Below are positions 45,642 to 54,425 of a stretch of 64,000 nucleotides of DNA, piece by piece. The stretch covers positions 27,953 to 91,952 of the forward strand of contig QNYK01000108.1 in the NCBI GenBank assembly GCA_003973385.1. The letters are read 5' to 3'. The notes beneath the pieces were generated by a model. That model had not been told where the DNA came from and did not search any database. It saw only the letters and a program-made list of their open reading frames with translations. Positions within the stretch are counted from its first letter, which is position 1, and each line of letters begins with the position of its first letter. The position numbers and the translations under genes are program-made. The stretch comes from Bacillota bacterium. GTDB lineage: Bacteria; Planctomycetota; UBA8108; UBA1146.

Positions 45642-46906
45642 GATTCCTCGGAGTCCAATCCCGATTCAATCCGCCGGGTGAACTCATCATCCAGGTGATG
45701 TTCGATCCTGTGCGCAGGCTCATCGAGATGGTCGGAAGCCAGGCCCAACCGCTCTGCGGCGAAGCGCCGCCACAGGCCCCGCTTCTTCAGAAGCGCCCGG
45801 GCAATCCGCTTCCCTCTCCCCACGGGAACCCCATCTCTGAGGTATCCCCTGACTCCGAGTAGCACTCCTGCGCTGCTTCGAAGTAGCCTCGAGGAGAAGG
45901 TCAATAGAGCAGGGGGGAGGGCTTCTCTCGACTCGGAGGCATCGATGTCCCCCGTCTCGTCGGTGCCTTCAGAGAGCAGATATGATTCTGCCAGGATGTC
46001 TTCCATCTCGACTCGAAGTGCCCAGAAGAGACGCCTCGCCGTTGCCGGGATCAGTCCCCTTGAAGGGGCGAGCAAGATGGCGCCCATCAGCAACAGTCCA
46101 GAAGATGAAGCCATCATTCCGGGTACACCGGTATTGAATCGCTCAGCACCGATGGTGCCCAGAACAGCGGAAAGAATTCCGGCGAGAGTCGAGACGATCA
46201 CCATCGTGCTCATCCTGTTACAGAGCAGGTGAGCAATGGTCGCGGGTACTGCGAGCATTGCGATCACCAGTATCGACCCCACTGCTTCGAAGCAGGCCAC
46301 TGAGGTGATGGCGACCAGTACCAGTAGGCCTTGCTCAAGTTTTCTGAAGGGAAGTCTCGATGCCCTTGCGAGTTCAGGATCAAAAGCACAGAGTTTCCAC
46401 TCCTTCCAGAACAGCAGGGACGCGAAGATGTTGATCACAAATGCTCCCAGCACAGGGGTCAGCGACCGGGGAAGTGATAATCCGAACCAATCGACCTGAT
46501 GAATGGGTGCGAGTTCTACCATTCCATAGAGAACACAACCGGGGTCGAGGTCGACATCACGAGCAAATATCTCGACGAGGATGATACCGAATGCAAACAA
46601 ACTCGTGAAAACGACCCCCAGAGCTGCACCGGCATCGACGCCAGCTCGATCCCGCAGCCATTCAGCGACAGTCGAAACGACAATGGCAGCGACGAGAGCT
46701 CCCACCATCATCGGCAGCAGATCTCTGGAACCACTGAGCACGAATCCGATCACAAGGCCTGGCAAGACCCCGTGAGCGATGGCATCTCCCATCATCGCTT
46801 TTCGCCTCAGAACAAGTTGTGCTCCGAGGATGCCACAGGCTCCAGCGGCGCAGGCCGCGACCGAAAGGATCTGCCAGCCGACCGGAGAGAGGATGCTATC
46901 GATCAT
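45638..46906 (-). CDS. Metal ABC transporter permease fused to a DtxR-like domain (MntD/TroD-like)
   Basis: 422 residues. Residues about 1-285 form an ABC-3 permease (MMGDAIAHGVLPG, about nine hydrophobic segments, LVIAMLAVPATIAHLL). Residues about 295-422 resemble a whole DtxR repressor: helix VEMEDILAESYLLSE, a winged-helix segment ending GKRIARALLKKRGLWRRFAAERLG, then DEPAHRIEHHLDDE where the HxxE...H/E metal ligands of DtxR lie. The domain should be cytoplasmic and may sense metal to gate transport. ATG 46906 overlaps the upstream permease. Last gene of the four-gene operon. Confidence 0.85.
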   Translation of the reverse strand: MIDSILSPVGWQILSVAACAAGACGILGAQLVLRRKAMMGDAIAHGVLPGLVIGFVLSGSRDLLPMMVGALVAAIVVSTVAEWLRDRAGVDAGAALGVVFTSLFAFGIILVEIFARDVDLDPGCVLYGMVELAPIHQVDWFGLSLPRSLTPVLGAFVINIFASLLFWKEWKLCAFDPELARASRLPFRKLEQGLLVLVAITSVACFEAVGSILVIAMLAVPATIAHLLCNRMSTMVIVSTLAGILSAVLGTIGAERFNTGVPGMMASSSGLLLMGAILLAPSRGLIPATARRLFWALRVEMEDILAESYLLSEGTDETGDIDASESREALPPALLTFSSRLLRSSAGVLLGVRGYLRDGVPVGRGKRIARALLKKRGLWRRFAAERLGLASDHLDEPAHRIEHHLDDEFTRRIESGLDSEES

Positions 46907-48123
46907 GACATCTCTCGATCATCGATGGACCGCTGGAGGGTATCGATCAACTCTGGCGACAGTATCTTTTCAATCTCAATCTCGTCGAGGTCGATGAGGT
47001 CGCGGTCGATCGACGCCTCCGAGGTGAGCCACTCGCGCCAGATCTCCAGAGCCTTGCGAGCGCGGGTGGCCCTGATACGGCCAGTTTCTGTGAGACTGAT
47101 CAGATCCCCTTCACGGCGCACCCAGCCACTCTGGACCGAATACTTGAGGGACCTGAGATCGGTGCGGATGGCACTCTCAGGGATCTCGTCGATGGCGATC
47201 TGCATCTGTCCATGGAGTTGCGCATCGAGGATGGCATCGAGGAGATGACGAATCGTTCGCTTGCGGCTGCGAGACCGTGCCAGCAGGTGGAGGCTCAGCA
47301 GCCCCCGTCTCGGTGCCAGCAGAAGTGAAACAACGAAGAACCCTGTAGCACTGAGGACGATGACGGGGCCAGCGGGAAGATTTGGGTGTGAAGTGCTGAT
47401 GAGGGTTCCGAGAATTCCCGATCCAGCACCCAGTAGCGCTGATATTCGCAGCAGAGAATCGAAGCGATCGGTCCAGAATCGAGCAGATGCTGCCGGAATC
47501 ACGACAAGAGCCGCCGTCAGGACCACACCAACTGCTGGCAGTGCAATCACGATGGTCGCTGCCAGCAGGGATGTCTGCAGCAGGTCGATCGACCTGGTGG
47601 GTATCCTGGAAGAGGTTCCGAAGCGGGGATCGAAGCAACTGACCAGCAGTTCCTTGCGCAACGAGAAGACGATCAGACTCATCACGATAGCCGCACAGCC
47701 GAAGGTGAGCGCCTCGGATCGGAGCATGCCAGCGGTTCTACCCAGTAGAAGTCCATCGAGCCCTGCAGCGGAACCCCCGCTTCCGGAGCGCTGGATCAGG
47801 CCGACCAGTGCAATCCCTGCTCCAAACATCACGCCCAGCACACAGGCGGTTGCTGCGTCCTTTCTGATTCGGGAAACACGGGGTAACCAGGCGACGAGTG
47901 CCGCTGCCACCAATGCACTGACAAGTGCTCCGGTGCCAAGAGCGACAACGGAGCGACTGTTTGCGAGGAGAAAGGCGATACAGATTCCCGGCAAGGTCGA
48001 GTGTGCGATCGCATCTGCCAGCAATGCTCGCCTTCGCAGCAACATCAGGGCCCCGATGATCCCACAACAGGTTCCCAGCGCAGTGGTTCCCAGCAAGATC
48101 ACCAGGGTATTGGGGGAGATCAT
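46903..48123 (-). CDS. Metal ABC transporter permease fused to a winged-helix domain (MntC/TroC-like)
   Basis: 406 residues: ABC-3 permease (about 1-275; [34 protein letters not shown]) followed by a DtxR-like winged helix (about 288-357; [13 protein letters not shown]...[34 protein letters not shown]) and a degenerate dimerisation helix ([20 protein letters not shown]) in which the usual His/Glu ligands are missing. Together with the other permease it forms the membrane channel. ATGA overlaps on both sides link it to the ATPase gene and the second permease. Confidence 0.85.
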   Translation of the reverse strand: MISPNTLVILLGTTALGTCCGIIGALMLLRRRALLADAIAHSTLPGICIAFLLANSRSVVALGTGALVSALVAAALVAWLPRVSRIRKDAATACVLGVMFGAGIALVGLIQRSGSGGSAAGLDGLLLGRTAGMLRSEALTFGCAAIVMSLIVFSLRKELLVSCFDPRFGTSSRIPTRSIDLLQTSLLAATIVIALPAVGVVLTAALVVIPAASARFWTDRFDSLLRISALLGAGSGILGTLISTSHPNLPAGPVIVLSATGFFVVSLLLAPRRGLLSLHLLARSRSRKRTIRHLLDAILDAQLHGQMQIAIDEIPESAIRTDLRSLKYSVQSGWVRREGDLISLTETGRIRATRARKALEIWREWLTSEASIDRDLIDLDEIEIEKILSPELIDTLQRSIDDREMS

Positions 48124-48911
48124 TCCAGTTCCCTACCGATGCGAGTCCTACCGGTTCGGATGCGTCGGACAGCCTCGGCAGCTTCATCGAGGAGAGTCAG
48201 GCGACCACCGTAGGTACGCATCAGGTTTTCTCTCGTGAAGGTCTCCGAGGTCGGGCCAGCCGCGACCAGTCGTAGGTTCAATAGCAGGACATGGTCGAAG
48301 AACTGCTCGATGGTCTGTAGATCATGGTGGACCAGCACAACGGTTCGCCCTTTTTTCTTCAGGTCCTCGAGCACCGTGCGGATCGCTTCCTCGGTTGCGG
48401 CATCGACACCGGCAAATGGCTCGTCCATCAGGATCAACTGTGTGTCCTGAGCCAGTGCTCTGGCGATGAACACTCGCTGCTGCTGGCCTCCGGAGAGTTC
48501 TCCCACTTGCCTGTGACGCAGGTCGGTCATCCCCACCGCTTCCAGGCACTCCATCGCCCAGTCTCGCTGAGCCTTGCCAGGTCTGCGGAACCAGCCGAGC
48601 TGGCTATATGTTCCCATCAACACCACATCGAGAACTTCGACCGGAAAATCCCAGTCGACACTCTCGCGCTGGGGTACGAAGCCGATCAACTCTTCAGATC
48701 TGTCCAACGGTTTGTCAAAGATCTTCAGCCAGCCGCTCGCGGGGCGAATGGTACCCAGGATTGCGGAGAGTAGCGTGCTCTTGCCAGCACCATTGGGACC
48801 CACGATGGCACAGAGCGAGCCGACTGGAATGACCGCATCGATGTCCCATAGCACCGGCTTTTCCCGGTAGGCTACAGTCAGATCGTGAATCTCGATGGCT
48901 GGCCGAATCAT
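48120..48911 (-). CDS. Metal ABC transporter ATP-binding protein
   Basis: A 263-residue ABC ATPase. Walker [11 protein letters not shown]-loop [13 protein letters not shown], signature LSGGQQQR, Walker [13 protein letters not shown] and switch His in VLVHHDL are all intact. The Q-loop phrase (PQR...DWDFP) is typical of manganese/zinc/iron transporters. It powers uptake through the two permeases. ATG 48911 overlaps the binding-protein stop; its stop overlaps the first permease. Confidence 0.93.
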   Translation of the reverse strand: MIRPAIEIHDLTVAYREKPVLWDIDAVIPVGSLCAIVGPNGAGKSTLLSAILGTIRPASGWLKIFDKPLDRSEELIGFVPQRESVDWDFPVEVLDVVLMGTYSQLGWFRRPGKAQRDWAMECLEAVGMTDLRHRQVGELSGGQQQRVFIARALAQDTQLILMDEPFAGVDAATEEAIRTVLEDLKKKGRTVVLVHHDLQTIEQFFDHVLLLNLRLVAAGPTSETFTRENLMRTYGGRLTLLDEAAEAVRRIRTGRTRIGRELE

Positions 48912-49834
48912 CGCAGCGCCTCGGAGATCACTCGTGCGTCGTGGAGCACCATGTCACGCCACCTTGCTGCTCCAGAACCTACTGGGCCAGGCGCATCGCT
49001 GAAGAGTACTCCGCCGATTTCAAGCGAATGGCCAAGCGAGGAGCAGCCCTCGATCAAGGCTCTGATGTTGCGTTCCGGGACCGTCGATTCGACGAAGACG
49101 GCAGGTACGTTGCGCTCGCTGAGAGTTGCGACGAGTGTGTTGACGCGATCGATGGACGCCTCGGATTCAGTACTGATGCCCTGGATTCCCATCACCTCAA
49201 GACGATAGCGCCTACCGAAATAGCCGAATGCATCATGTGCAGTCACGAGGATTCGCCGCTCCTCTGGAATCATTGCCAGCATCTGCATCACTTGCTCATC
49301 GAGCAGCGCCAGTTCTTCGTCGAGAGTCGCTGCAGCGGATCTGAAATATTCCCGGTGATCAGGATCGAGTTCGGAGAGTACGAGTTCCATCTGCTCGATC
49401 ACATCTTGCCAGAGAGAGATGTCCATCCAGAGATGGGGATCAATCGTTCCAGCAGAGGATCGGATCAGCCGTTGATCATCGATTCGCTCGCAAATTGCAA
49501 TGAAACGACGGTTCGATGCTTCGCGATGCTCGCCACCGTGTCCCCCCAGAATCTCACCCATCCTGCCTTCGAGGTGGTGACCATGAAACAACACGAGATC
49601 GGCATCGAGGATCCTCTGAACATCGCGTGGAGACGGCTTGTACAGATGAGGATCGACTCCGGCGCCCATCAGCGAGGTGACATCTGCGTGAGGACCACAG
49701 AGTGTGCGCATCGGTCCTGCAAGCATCTCGGTGGTACAGAGAATCTGTACTGCATTCTTCGGCGCGAGAGTGCCGGGAGATCCGCAGCCGAAACCAGGTA
49801 TCAGGAGTAGAAGTGAGCAGGTGAGGGTACGCAT
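48908..49834 (-). CDS. Metal ABC transporter substrate-binding lipoprotein (TroA/ZnuA-like)
   Basis: 308 residues: hydrophobic signal ending PGFGC (possible but weak lipobox, Cys 17), then the TroA cluster-9 fold. Candidate metal ligands are His in [10 protein letters not shown], His in DPHLWMD, Glu in [10 protein letters not shown] and Asp in LFSDAPG; a His-His-Glu-Asp set fits manganese/iron binders such as PsaA better than zinc binders. [13 protein letters not shown] is another family hallmark. ATG 49834 is preferred over an upstream start because the signal peptide begins there. First gene of the operon. Confidence 0.87.
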   Translation of the reverse strand: MRTLTCSLLLLIPGFGCGSPGTLAPKNAVQILCTTEMLAGPMRTLCGPHADVTSLMGAGVDPHLYKPSPRDVQRILDADLVLFHGHHLEGRMGEILGGHGGEHREASNRRFIAICERIDDQRLIRSSAGTIDPHLWMDISLWQDVIEQMELVLSELDPDHREYFRSAAATLDEELALLDEQVMQMLAMIPEERRILVTAHDAFGYFGRRYRLEVMGIQGISTESEASIDRVNTLVATLSERNVPAVFVESTVPERNIRALIEGCSSLGHSLEIGGVLFSDAPGPVGSGAARWRDMVLHDARVISEALR

Positions 49835-49889
49835 ACCCCAATTCTGTCGCCGGTAGTGGTCGCTGGCAACGATATTTTTATCTCTGTGC

Positions 49890-49907
49890 AAGGTTATATT
49901 TAGCCTT
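49890..49907 (-). promoter_or_regulatory. DtxR-box-like dyad upstream of the metal transporter operon
   Basis: AAGGTTATATTTAGCCTT is an imperfect palindrome 55 bases upstream of the binding-protein ATG. AGGTTA...TAGCCT differs by one base per half-site from the DtxR/IdeR pattern (AGGTTAG..CTAACCT). On the operon strand it contains TATAAC, a possible -10, so repressor binding could block RNA polymerase. Best candidate target for the DtxR-family protein encoded at 44970-45641. Confidence 0.5.
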
Positions 49908-50046
49908 CGCTAATACTGAGTACTTGCCATGCTCTCGTCGCTAACTGAACTCTTTATTACTTCGGAACTATTGCTAGAATGGACGCCTGGAGCGTTATTC
50001 GAAGCGATTTATTCAACATGGCCGACCGATAAGGGGCAGTCCCTCG

Positions 50047-51663
50047 ATGAGATCATGCGGACTAGAGATGGCGCGGATGCGAGGCATCTGGCTCATCCTG
50101 ACGCTTTCTGCAGGCCCGGGTGTGTTGGCGGTCGATATCTTCGTTCCCGCCGATGTTCCGACCATCTCCGGAGCCATCTCGATCGCCGTCGATGGTGACC
50201 AGATCATCGTTTCCCCGGGAACCTGGAACGAGGCGATCGATCTCGCGGGCAAGGAAATCGTGATCCGGTCTCTAGATGGTCCAGATGTGACCATCATCTC
50301 CGGTACTCTCGATAATCCAGTGGTTCGCATCAACTCGGGCGAAACGGAGCTCACCGGCCTCGAAGGATTCACGATTCGCGGTGGGGGAGGGATCTTACTC
50401 AACGGAGTTCGCAAGGGCGGTGGGATCTATATCAACGATGCATCCCCTCGGATTACCAATTGCATCATCGAAGAAAACCAGGCGACGGTCGGTGCTGGAA
50501 TCGCCATCGATGGGGGCAACCCCAGTACCCTTGTTCTCGAACAAGTTGTGGTCAGGATGAATACCGCCCTCGACTCTGGCGGTGGGATCGCACTCACCGG
50601 TTCATCGACCGGGATCTCGATGACGGAATGCACTCTGGAGCAAAATCATGCAAACATCGTCGCGGGAGGACTCTACTGCGAGGCTTCCAGCATCGAGCTC
50701 CAATCGTGTTTGATTCTCGACAACACCTCAGACCTCCTGGGTGGTGGCATCTGGCTTTATAGTCAATCCGAAGCCGTGTTTCAGGATTGTGAAATCTCCG
50801 GTAATACGACCGTGGTTACAGGTGGAGGTCTGATCGTCTCCGACTTTTCGAGGGTGACACTCGATCACTGCCTGGTGCGCAACAACGTCGGGGGAACCAG
50901 TGGTGGTGGCATGTTGATCGATTCTGGCGATTCGGGAGTGACACAAGTACTCCGGTTCTGTGTCTTTCATGGCAACTCCGCGAATTCCAGCGGTGCCAAT
51001 CTGGGCGTCAGTGTCAACCAGGCGGATATTTACCTCGAGAGGTGCACCTTCGGGCCGCCAGCGGCGAGTTCACCGCTGAATATCACCATCAATAACAGCA
51101 ATCCGGAGGTCGTAGTATTCGATTCCTGCATCGTTGTCGGAGGATCGATACAGGCGATCCAGGCCCAGCCAGGTTCCACGGTGGCGTCCTACAGTTGCAT
51201 CGAGGGCCTTGCGAATTCCGGGGTGAACCCGATCGCATGCATCGATGAAGACCCACTCTTCATCGATCTTGCCGCCGGCAATCTGGGCCTCGGAGCTGGC
51301 TCTGGCTGCATCGATACCGGCAACCCCGTGCTTCCTGCAGATGCGGATGGGTCCCCCGCTGATATGGGCGCACTGGGGCCGGATGGAGTCGGCTATTTCC
51401 GTCGTGGCGATGCGGATGCCAGTTCGACTGCAAATCTGGCAGATGCCGTGCAGATTCTCGCGATGCTCTTCATTCCCGGCAGCGATGTGGTCGGTTGCGA
51501 GGATGCGGCTGACTGCAATGACGATGGAACTCTCAACATCACCGATGCGGTGCTGCTGCTCGACTACCTGTTTGTCACAGGAACTCCCTTGCCGGAGCCC
51601 GTCGGTGCCTGCGGTGGCGACCCTACTGCTGATTCTCTCGACTGCAGCAGCGCCTGCCCCTGA
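50047..51663 (+). CDS. Secreted right-handed beta-helix protein with dockerin-like tail
   Basis: 538 residues: signal peptide (GIWLILTLSAGPGVLA), a plugged start of a parallel beta-helix (DVPTISGAISIAVDGDQIIVSPGTW is the periplasmic copper-binding/pectate-lyase-like pattern), many turns of about 22 residues (GGGIYINDASPRITNCIIEEN, GGGLIVSDFSRVTLDHCLVRNN), then dockerin-like repeats (DADASSTANLADAVQIL, DCNDDGTLNITDAVLLL) ending CGGDPTADSLDC...CP. Such proteins bind or cleave polysaccharide; no catalytic residues are evident. The start is one of three ATGs (50047, 50068, 50077); the first has AAGGGG. Confidence 0.82.
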   Translation: MRSCGLEMARMRGIWLILTLSAGPGVLAVDIFVPADVPTISGAISIAVDGDQIIVSPGTWNEAIDLAGKEIVIRSLDGPDVTIISGTLDNPVVRINSGETELTGLEGFTIRGGGGILLNGVRKGGGIYINDASPRITNCIIEENQATVGAGIAIDGGNPSTLVLEQVVVRMNTALDSGGGIALTGSSTGISMTECTLEQNHANIVAGGLYCEASSIELQSCLILDNTSDLLGGGIWLYSQSEAVFQDCEISGNTTVVTGGGLIVSDFSRVTLDHCLVRNNVGGTSGGGMLIDSGDSGVTQVLRFCVFHGNSANSSGANLGVSVNQADIYLERCTFGPPAASSPLNITINNSNPEVVVFDSCIVVGGSIQAIQAQPGSTVASYSCIEGLANSGVNPIACIDEDPLFIDLAAGNLGLGAGSGCIDTGNPVLPADADGSPADMGALGPDGVGYFRRGDADASSTANLADAVQILAMLFIPGSDVVGCEDAADCNDDGTLNITDAVLLLDYLFVTGTPLPEPVGACGGDPTADSLDCSSACP

Positions 51664-51670
51664 ATACTGT

Positions 51671-52168
51671 TCAGGATAGTTGCTTGAACCCGTCGGGCAC
51701 TTCGCCCAGCAATCGTACCGACTCCCCGATGGTCAGTTTTGAAGCGGGGAATCTCCATCCCGAAGCGATCATTGCGGCTGGAACCGCGGCGTGATGAAGT
51801 GAGTTCAGCGCAGGATTTATCGGCCAGTCGCCCATGATTCTCTGTTCCCGATCAGCAGCAGCGAGGATATCTAGATCGATGGTGCGAGGTGCATTCTCCA
51901 CCTGGGTGCGAATCCTGCCGAGTGAGCCCTCGATTTCTCGCAGCTGCCGGCGAAGTTCATCGGAGTGTATTCGAGAGCAGACGATCACCGCCTGATTGAG
52001 ATAGTCCGGAGTGCCGGGAGCGTCGATCGGTGGTGTCTGAAAGATCGGGGAGTGAGCGACCATGCTCATCTGGGCCTTCAACATTCCGAGAGCAGCATCC
52101 ATGTGATGATCGGGGCGGATGTTGGATCCCAGCAGCAGTAGCACCTGGACCGGCAGCGAGGGGCTCAA
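51671..52168 (-). CDS. folK: 6-hydroxymethyl-7,8-dihydropterin pyrophosphokinase (HPPK)
   Basis: 165 residues. HPPK transfers pyrophosphate from ATP to 6-hydroxymethyl-dihydropterin, the step before dihydropteroate synthase. LLLGSNIRPDHHMDAAL and the metal-binding PRTIDLDIL loop are canonical. The start is a TTG overlapping the folB stop (TTGA), so translation is coupled. Last gene of the folM-like/folB/folK operon. Confidence 0.92.
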   Translation of the reverse strand: MSPSLPVQVLLLLGSNIRPDHHMDAALGMLKAQMSMVAHSPIFQTPPIDAPGTPDYLNQAVIVCSRIHSDELRRQLREIEGSLGRIRTQVENAPRTIDLDILAAADREQRIMGDWPINPALNSLHHAAVPAAMIASGWRFPASKLTIGESVRLLGEVPDGFKQLS

Positions 52169-52548
52169 GATTGTGTCCGCAAGATCTCGACGCCAACGCT
52201 GCTCGAATGTCGAAGTGCACCTGGTTTGTCAATCTTGACCAGCACGGCCTCTATGGCGCTGTTTTCCAGTACCAGCGCGGAGACTTCCTCGACGAGGCGT
52301 TCGAGTAACAGGCAATTGGATGCGGCGACATGGTCAATGATCTGTTTTGTCAGGTCACGGTAATCGATGGCATCCTCGATCCGGTCGCTGCTGGCTGCAC
52401 CCCGTGTATCGGTCCACAAGGTGATATTGATCTTCACCTCCTGACAGCGGTCCCTCTCGCGATCGAAGATCCCGATGACGGTTCTGACGGCGAGATCCTC
52501 GATCATGATCCTGTCCAGGGATTGGAGGTGAGTTGGGAATTCGATCAT
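52165..52548 (-). CDS. folB: Dihydroneopterin aldolase
   Basis: 127 residues. FolB splits dihydroneopterin to 6-hydroxymethyl-dihydropterin, the substrate of FolK encoded next. IMIEDLAVRTVIGIFDRERDRCQEVKINI is the usual opening; catalytic Glu and Lys positions are plausible in IFDRERDRCQ and VLVKIDKPGAL. ATG 52548 overlaps the SDR stop by four bases (ATGA). Confidence 0.9.
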   Translation of the reverse strand: MIEFPTHLQSLDRIMIEDLAVRTVIGIFDRERDRCQEVKINITLWTDTRGAASSDRIEDAIDYRDLTKQIIDHVAASNCLLLERLVEEVSALVLENSAIEAVLVKIDKPGALRHSSSVGVEILRTQS

Positions 52549-53273
52549 GAAAGGGTTTCCCCTCCAGCTACGGGGATCACACGCCCAGTTGTGTCGTCTG
52601 CTTCCTTGACCAGATAGATCAAGGCATCCGTCAACTGACGCATAGCTTCGATCTCTTCGGTGGCCTTGTGAAGAGATTCTACTTCATCTTCATCAGGTAG
52701 AGAATTCGGCGGCAGGATCGATCCCGGTGAGATCGAATTGACTGTTGTGTTCGGAGCCAACTCTGCAGCGAGAAGTTTCATCAGATGCAGCATTCCCGCC
52801 TTTGCCAGGCCATAACTGAAGTGATGGGGATCCGCAATCGAGGCGCGCCAATCGAGCAACTGCACAATGCGACCCTCGGCGCTGCAGGGCAATTGCCTGG
52901 AAAACTCACGACACAGCAGCGCAGGGGAGACGACATGAATGAGGTGATCCTGTTCAAGTTGCTCGCGGTCGATCTCATCGAGGCGATTGGGAATGAAGCG
53001 AGAAGCATTGTTGATCAGCACCTGTACAGGGCCAAGCGTTGCCGCCTGGGACATCATGGCAGCCACGCACCCTGGATCGGTAAGGTCTCCCTGAATCTCC
53101 ACTGCACTGACTCCTCGTTGCTGACACTCTGCAACCGTTCGCTTCGCATCCCGGGCAGAAGTATTCCAGTGGACAGCAATGTTCATTCCCTCATCTGCCA
53201 ATCGGATCGCGATGGCCCTCCCGATGCGCCGGGCAGCACCGGTCACGAGAGCTACTCTTCCGGTGAGTTCCAT
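52545..53273 (-). CDS. Pteridine-reductase-type short-chain dehydrogenase (FolM/PTR1-like)
   Basis: 242 residues, NADPH-dependent SDR. The cofactor motif is TGAARRIG (11-18): Arg replaces the classical second Gly, the TGxxxRxG signature of PTR1 and FolM. Catalytic D141, Y154 and K158 have the same spacing (13 and 4) as in Leishmania PTR1. These enzymes reduce dihydromonapterin and dihydrofolate. Placement ahead of folB and folK supports a pterin role, and it could supply dihydrofolate reductase activity if no FolA exists, which the window cannot show. Start ATG 53273 follows AAAGGA. Confidence 0.75.
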   Translation of the reverse strand: MELTGRVALVTGAARRIGRAIAIRLADEGMNIAVHWNTSARDAKRTVAECQQRGVSAVEIQGDLTDPGCVAAMMSQAATLGPVQVLINNASRFIPNRLDEIDREQLEQDHLIHVVSPALLCREFSRQLPCSAEGRIVQLLDWRASIADPHHFSYGLAKAGMLHLMKLLAAELAPNTTVNSISPGSILPPNSLPDEDEVESLHKATEEIEAMRQLTDALIYLVKEADDTTGRVIPVAGGETLS

Positions 53274-53435
53274 GACGGTCCTTTCCGCAGCAGTCAGCCC
53301 ACAGCATCGAGAGTTCCATTTTGCGCACCAGCGGGCGGCGAGTCCACTTGCACTCCTTGACCTTGACCCGAGGACCACCCCCGCTGAGACTCTCCGGGTC
53401 CGAATCATTCGATAAATAGAGAGGGAGGGACTGGA

Positions 53436-54359
53436 TTGGCCAAGGTTCTGGAACCCAATGCAACGATAGTGGGCAGAATTGACCTGTCCGAGGGACTGGC
53501 TATCTTCCAGGTCGCCCTGGACGACGAGTTGCCAGAGGGGGACTGGTTCGTTCCCGGCCAGTACATGGTGATCGGTGTCAACAATGCAGTGGAACCTGAA
53601 CTGGGATCGGTTCAGCGGCCGATGTCGATCGCCTCTGAACCCGCAGAACGAGGCCATGTCGAGTTCTACATCCGTCGTGTAGCACGGCCCGAATCGAAGA
53701 ACCCTCTCACTCACAACCTGTTTCGATTGCCCGAGGGAGAGCGCGTCTTTCTTCGTCCCAAGCCCAAGGGGCACTTCACCATTCCCGGCACGATAGGGAT
53801 CGATGATGATCGGTGGCGTATCTATGTCAGTGCAGGAACGGGGCTGGCGCCCTTTGTTTCGATCGTGCGAGATGATCTCACCCATGGTCGATCTGTCGCC
53901 AGGACCTGTATCATTCATGGCGTTTCAAGATCGGGAGATCTCGGCTATCGAGAAGAACTGGAGCAGATGGATGAGGATCACGGCCTCATCTACCTTCCGA
54001 CCGTCAGCAGGCCCGCCGAGTGTCCCGATTGGCAAGGGCGATGTGGAAGGGCAGAGGATTGCTTCACCGAAGATGGTCTGGAACTGCTCGAGTCGAGGCT
54101 GTCTCTGACTGCCGGCTCGCTCGGTCCAGATGACGCGGTGGTGCTGGTCTGCGGCCTACAGGGTACGATTGGCGAGTCGATACTGAGACTCGCGGGTAGA
54201 GGTTTCGTTCCAGCGGAAAAGAAGATACGAAAAGCACTTCAGATTCCAGAAGATCGAACAGCCTCACTCTTTTTTGAGCAGTACGATTCCGAACCCGTCA
54301 TCGATCTCGAAAACGAAGAAATCGTTGCAGGTTTGCGTTCCGATCTCGGCCTCGAGTAA
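53436..54359 (+). CDS. Ferredoxin/flavodoxin-NADP reductase-like flavoprotein
   Basis: 307 residues with FNR architecture: FAD-binding barrel (PGQYMVIGVNN, RPMSIASEPAERG, RRVARPESKNPLTHNLFRL) and an NADP domain starting YVSAGTGLAPFVSIVRDDL, with a CGLQGTIGESILRL segment and a C-terminal extension of about 40 residues. It moves electrons between NADPH and ferredoxin or flavodoxin. Start is a TTG at 53436 with GGAGGGA upstream. Divergent from the folate operon and 66 bases before the FHA-M64 gene. Confidence 0.85.
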   Translation: MAKVLEPNATIVGRIDLSEGLAIFQVALDDELPEGDWFVPGQYMVIGVNNAVEPELGSVQRPMSIASEPAERGHVEFYIRRVARPESKNPLTHNLFRLPEGERVFLRPKPKGHFTIPGTIGIDDDRWRIYVSAGTGLAPFVSIVRDDLTHGRSVARTCIIHGVSRSGDLGYREELEQMDEDHGLIYLPTVSRPAECPDWQGRCGRAEDCFTEDGLELLESRLSLTAGSLGPDDAVVLVCGLQGTIGESILRLAGRGFVPAEKKIRKALQIPEDRTASLFFEQYDSEPVIDLENEEIVAGLRSDLGLE

Positions 54360-54425
54360 CCCGCAGGGAGGGATGATTTGGAAAGATCGCCTGCTTTCTT
54401 CAACGGATGGACACGGAGATGAAGG

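Noticed and set aside
47261..48238. Plus-strand frame opposite the metal permease operon
   Set aside because: Low-complexity Arg/Ser content and no start signal; the operon on the other strand is complete.
12768..51663. Cellulosome based on the dockerin-like tails
   Set aside because: The repeats are Planctomycetes-type and no cohesin, scaffoldin or cellulase domain is present.
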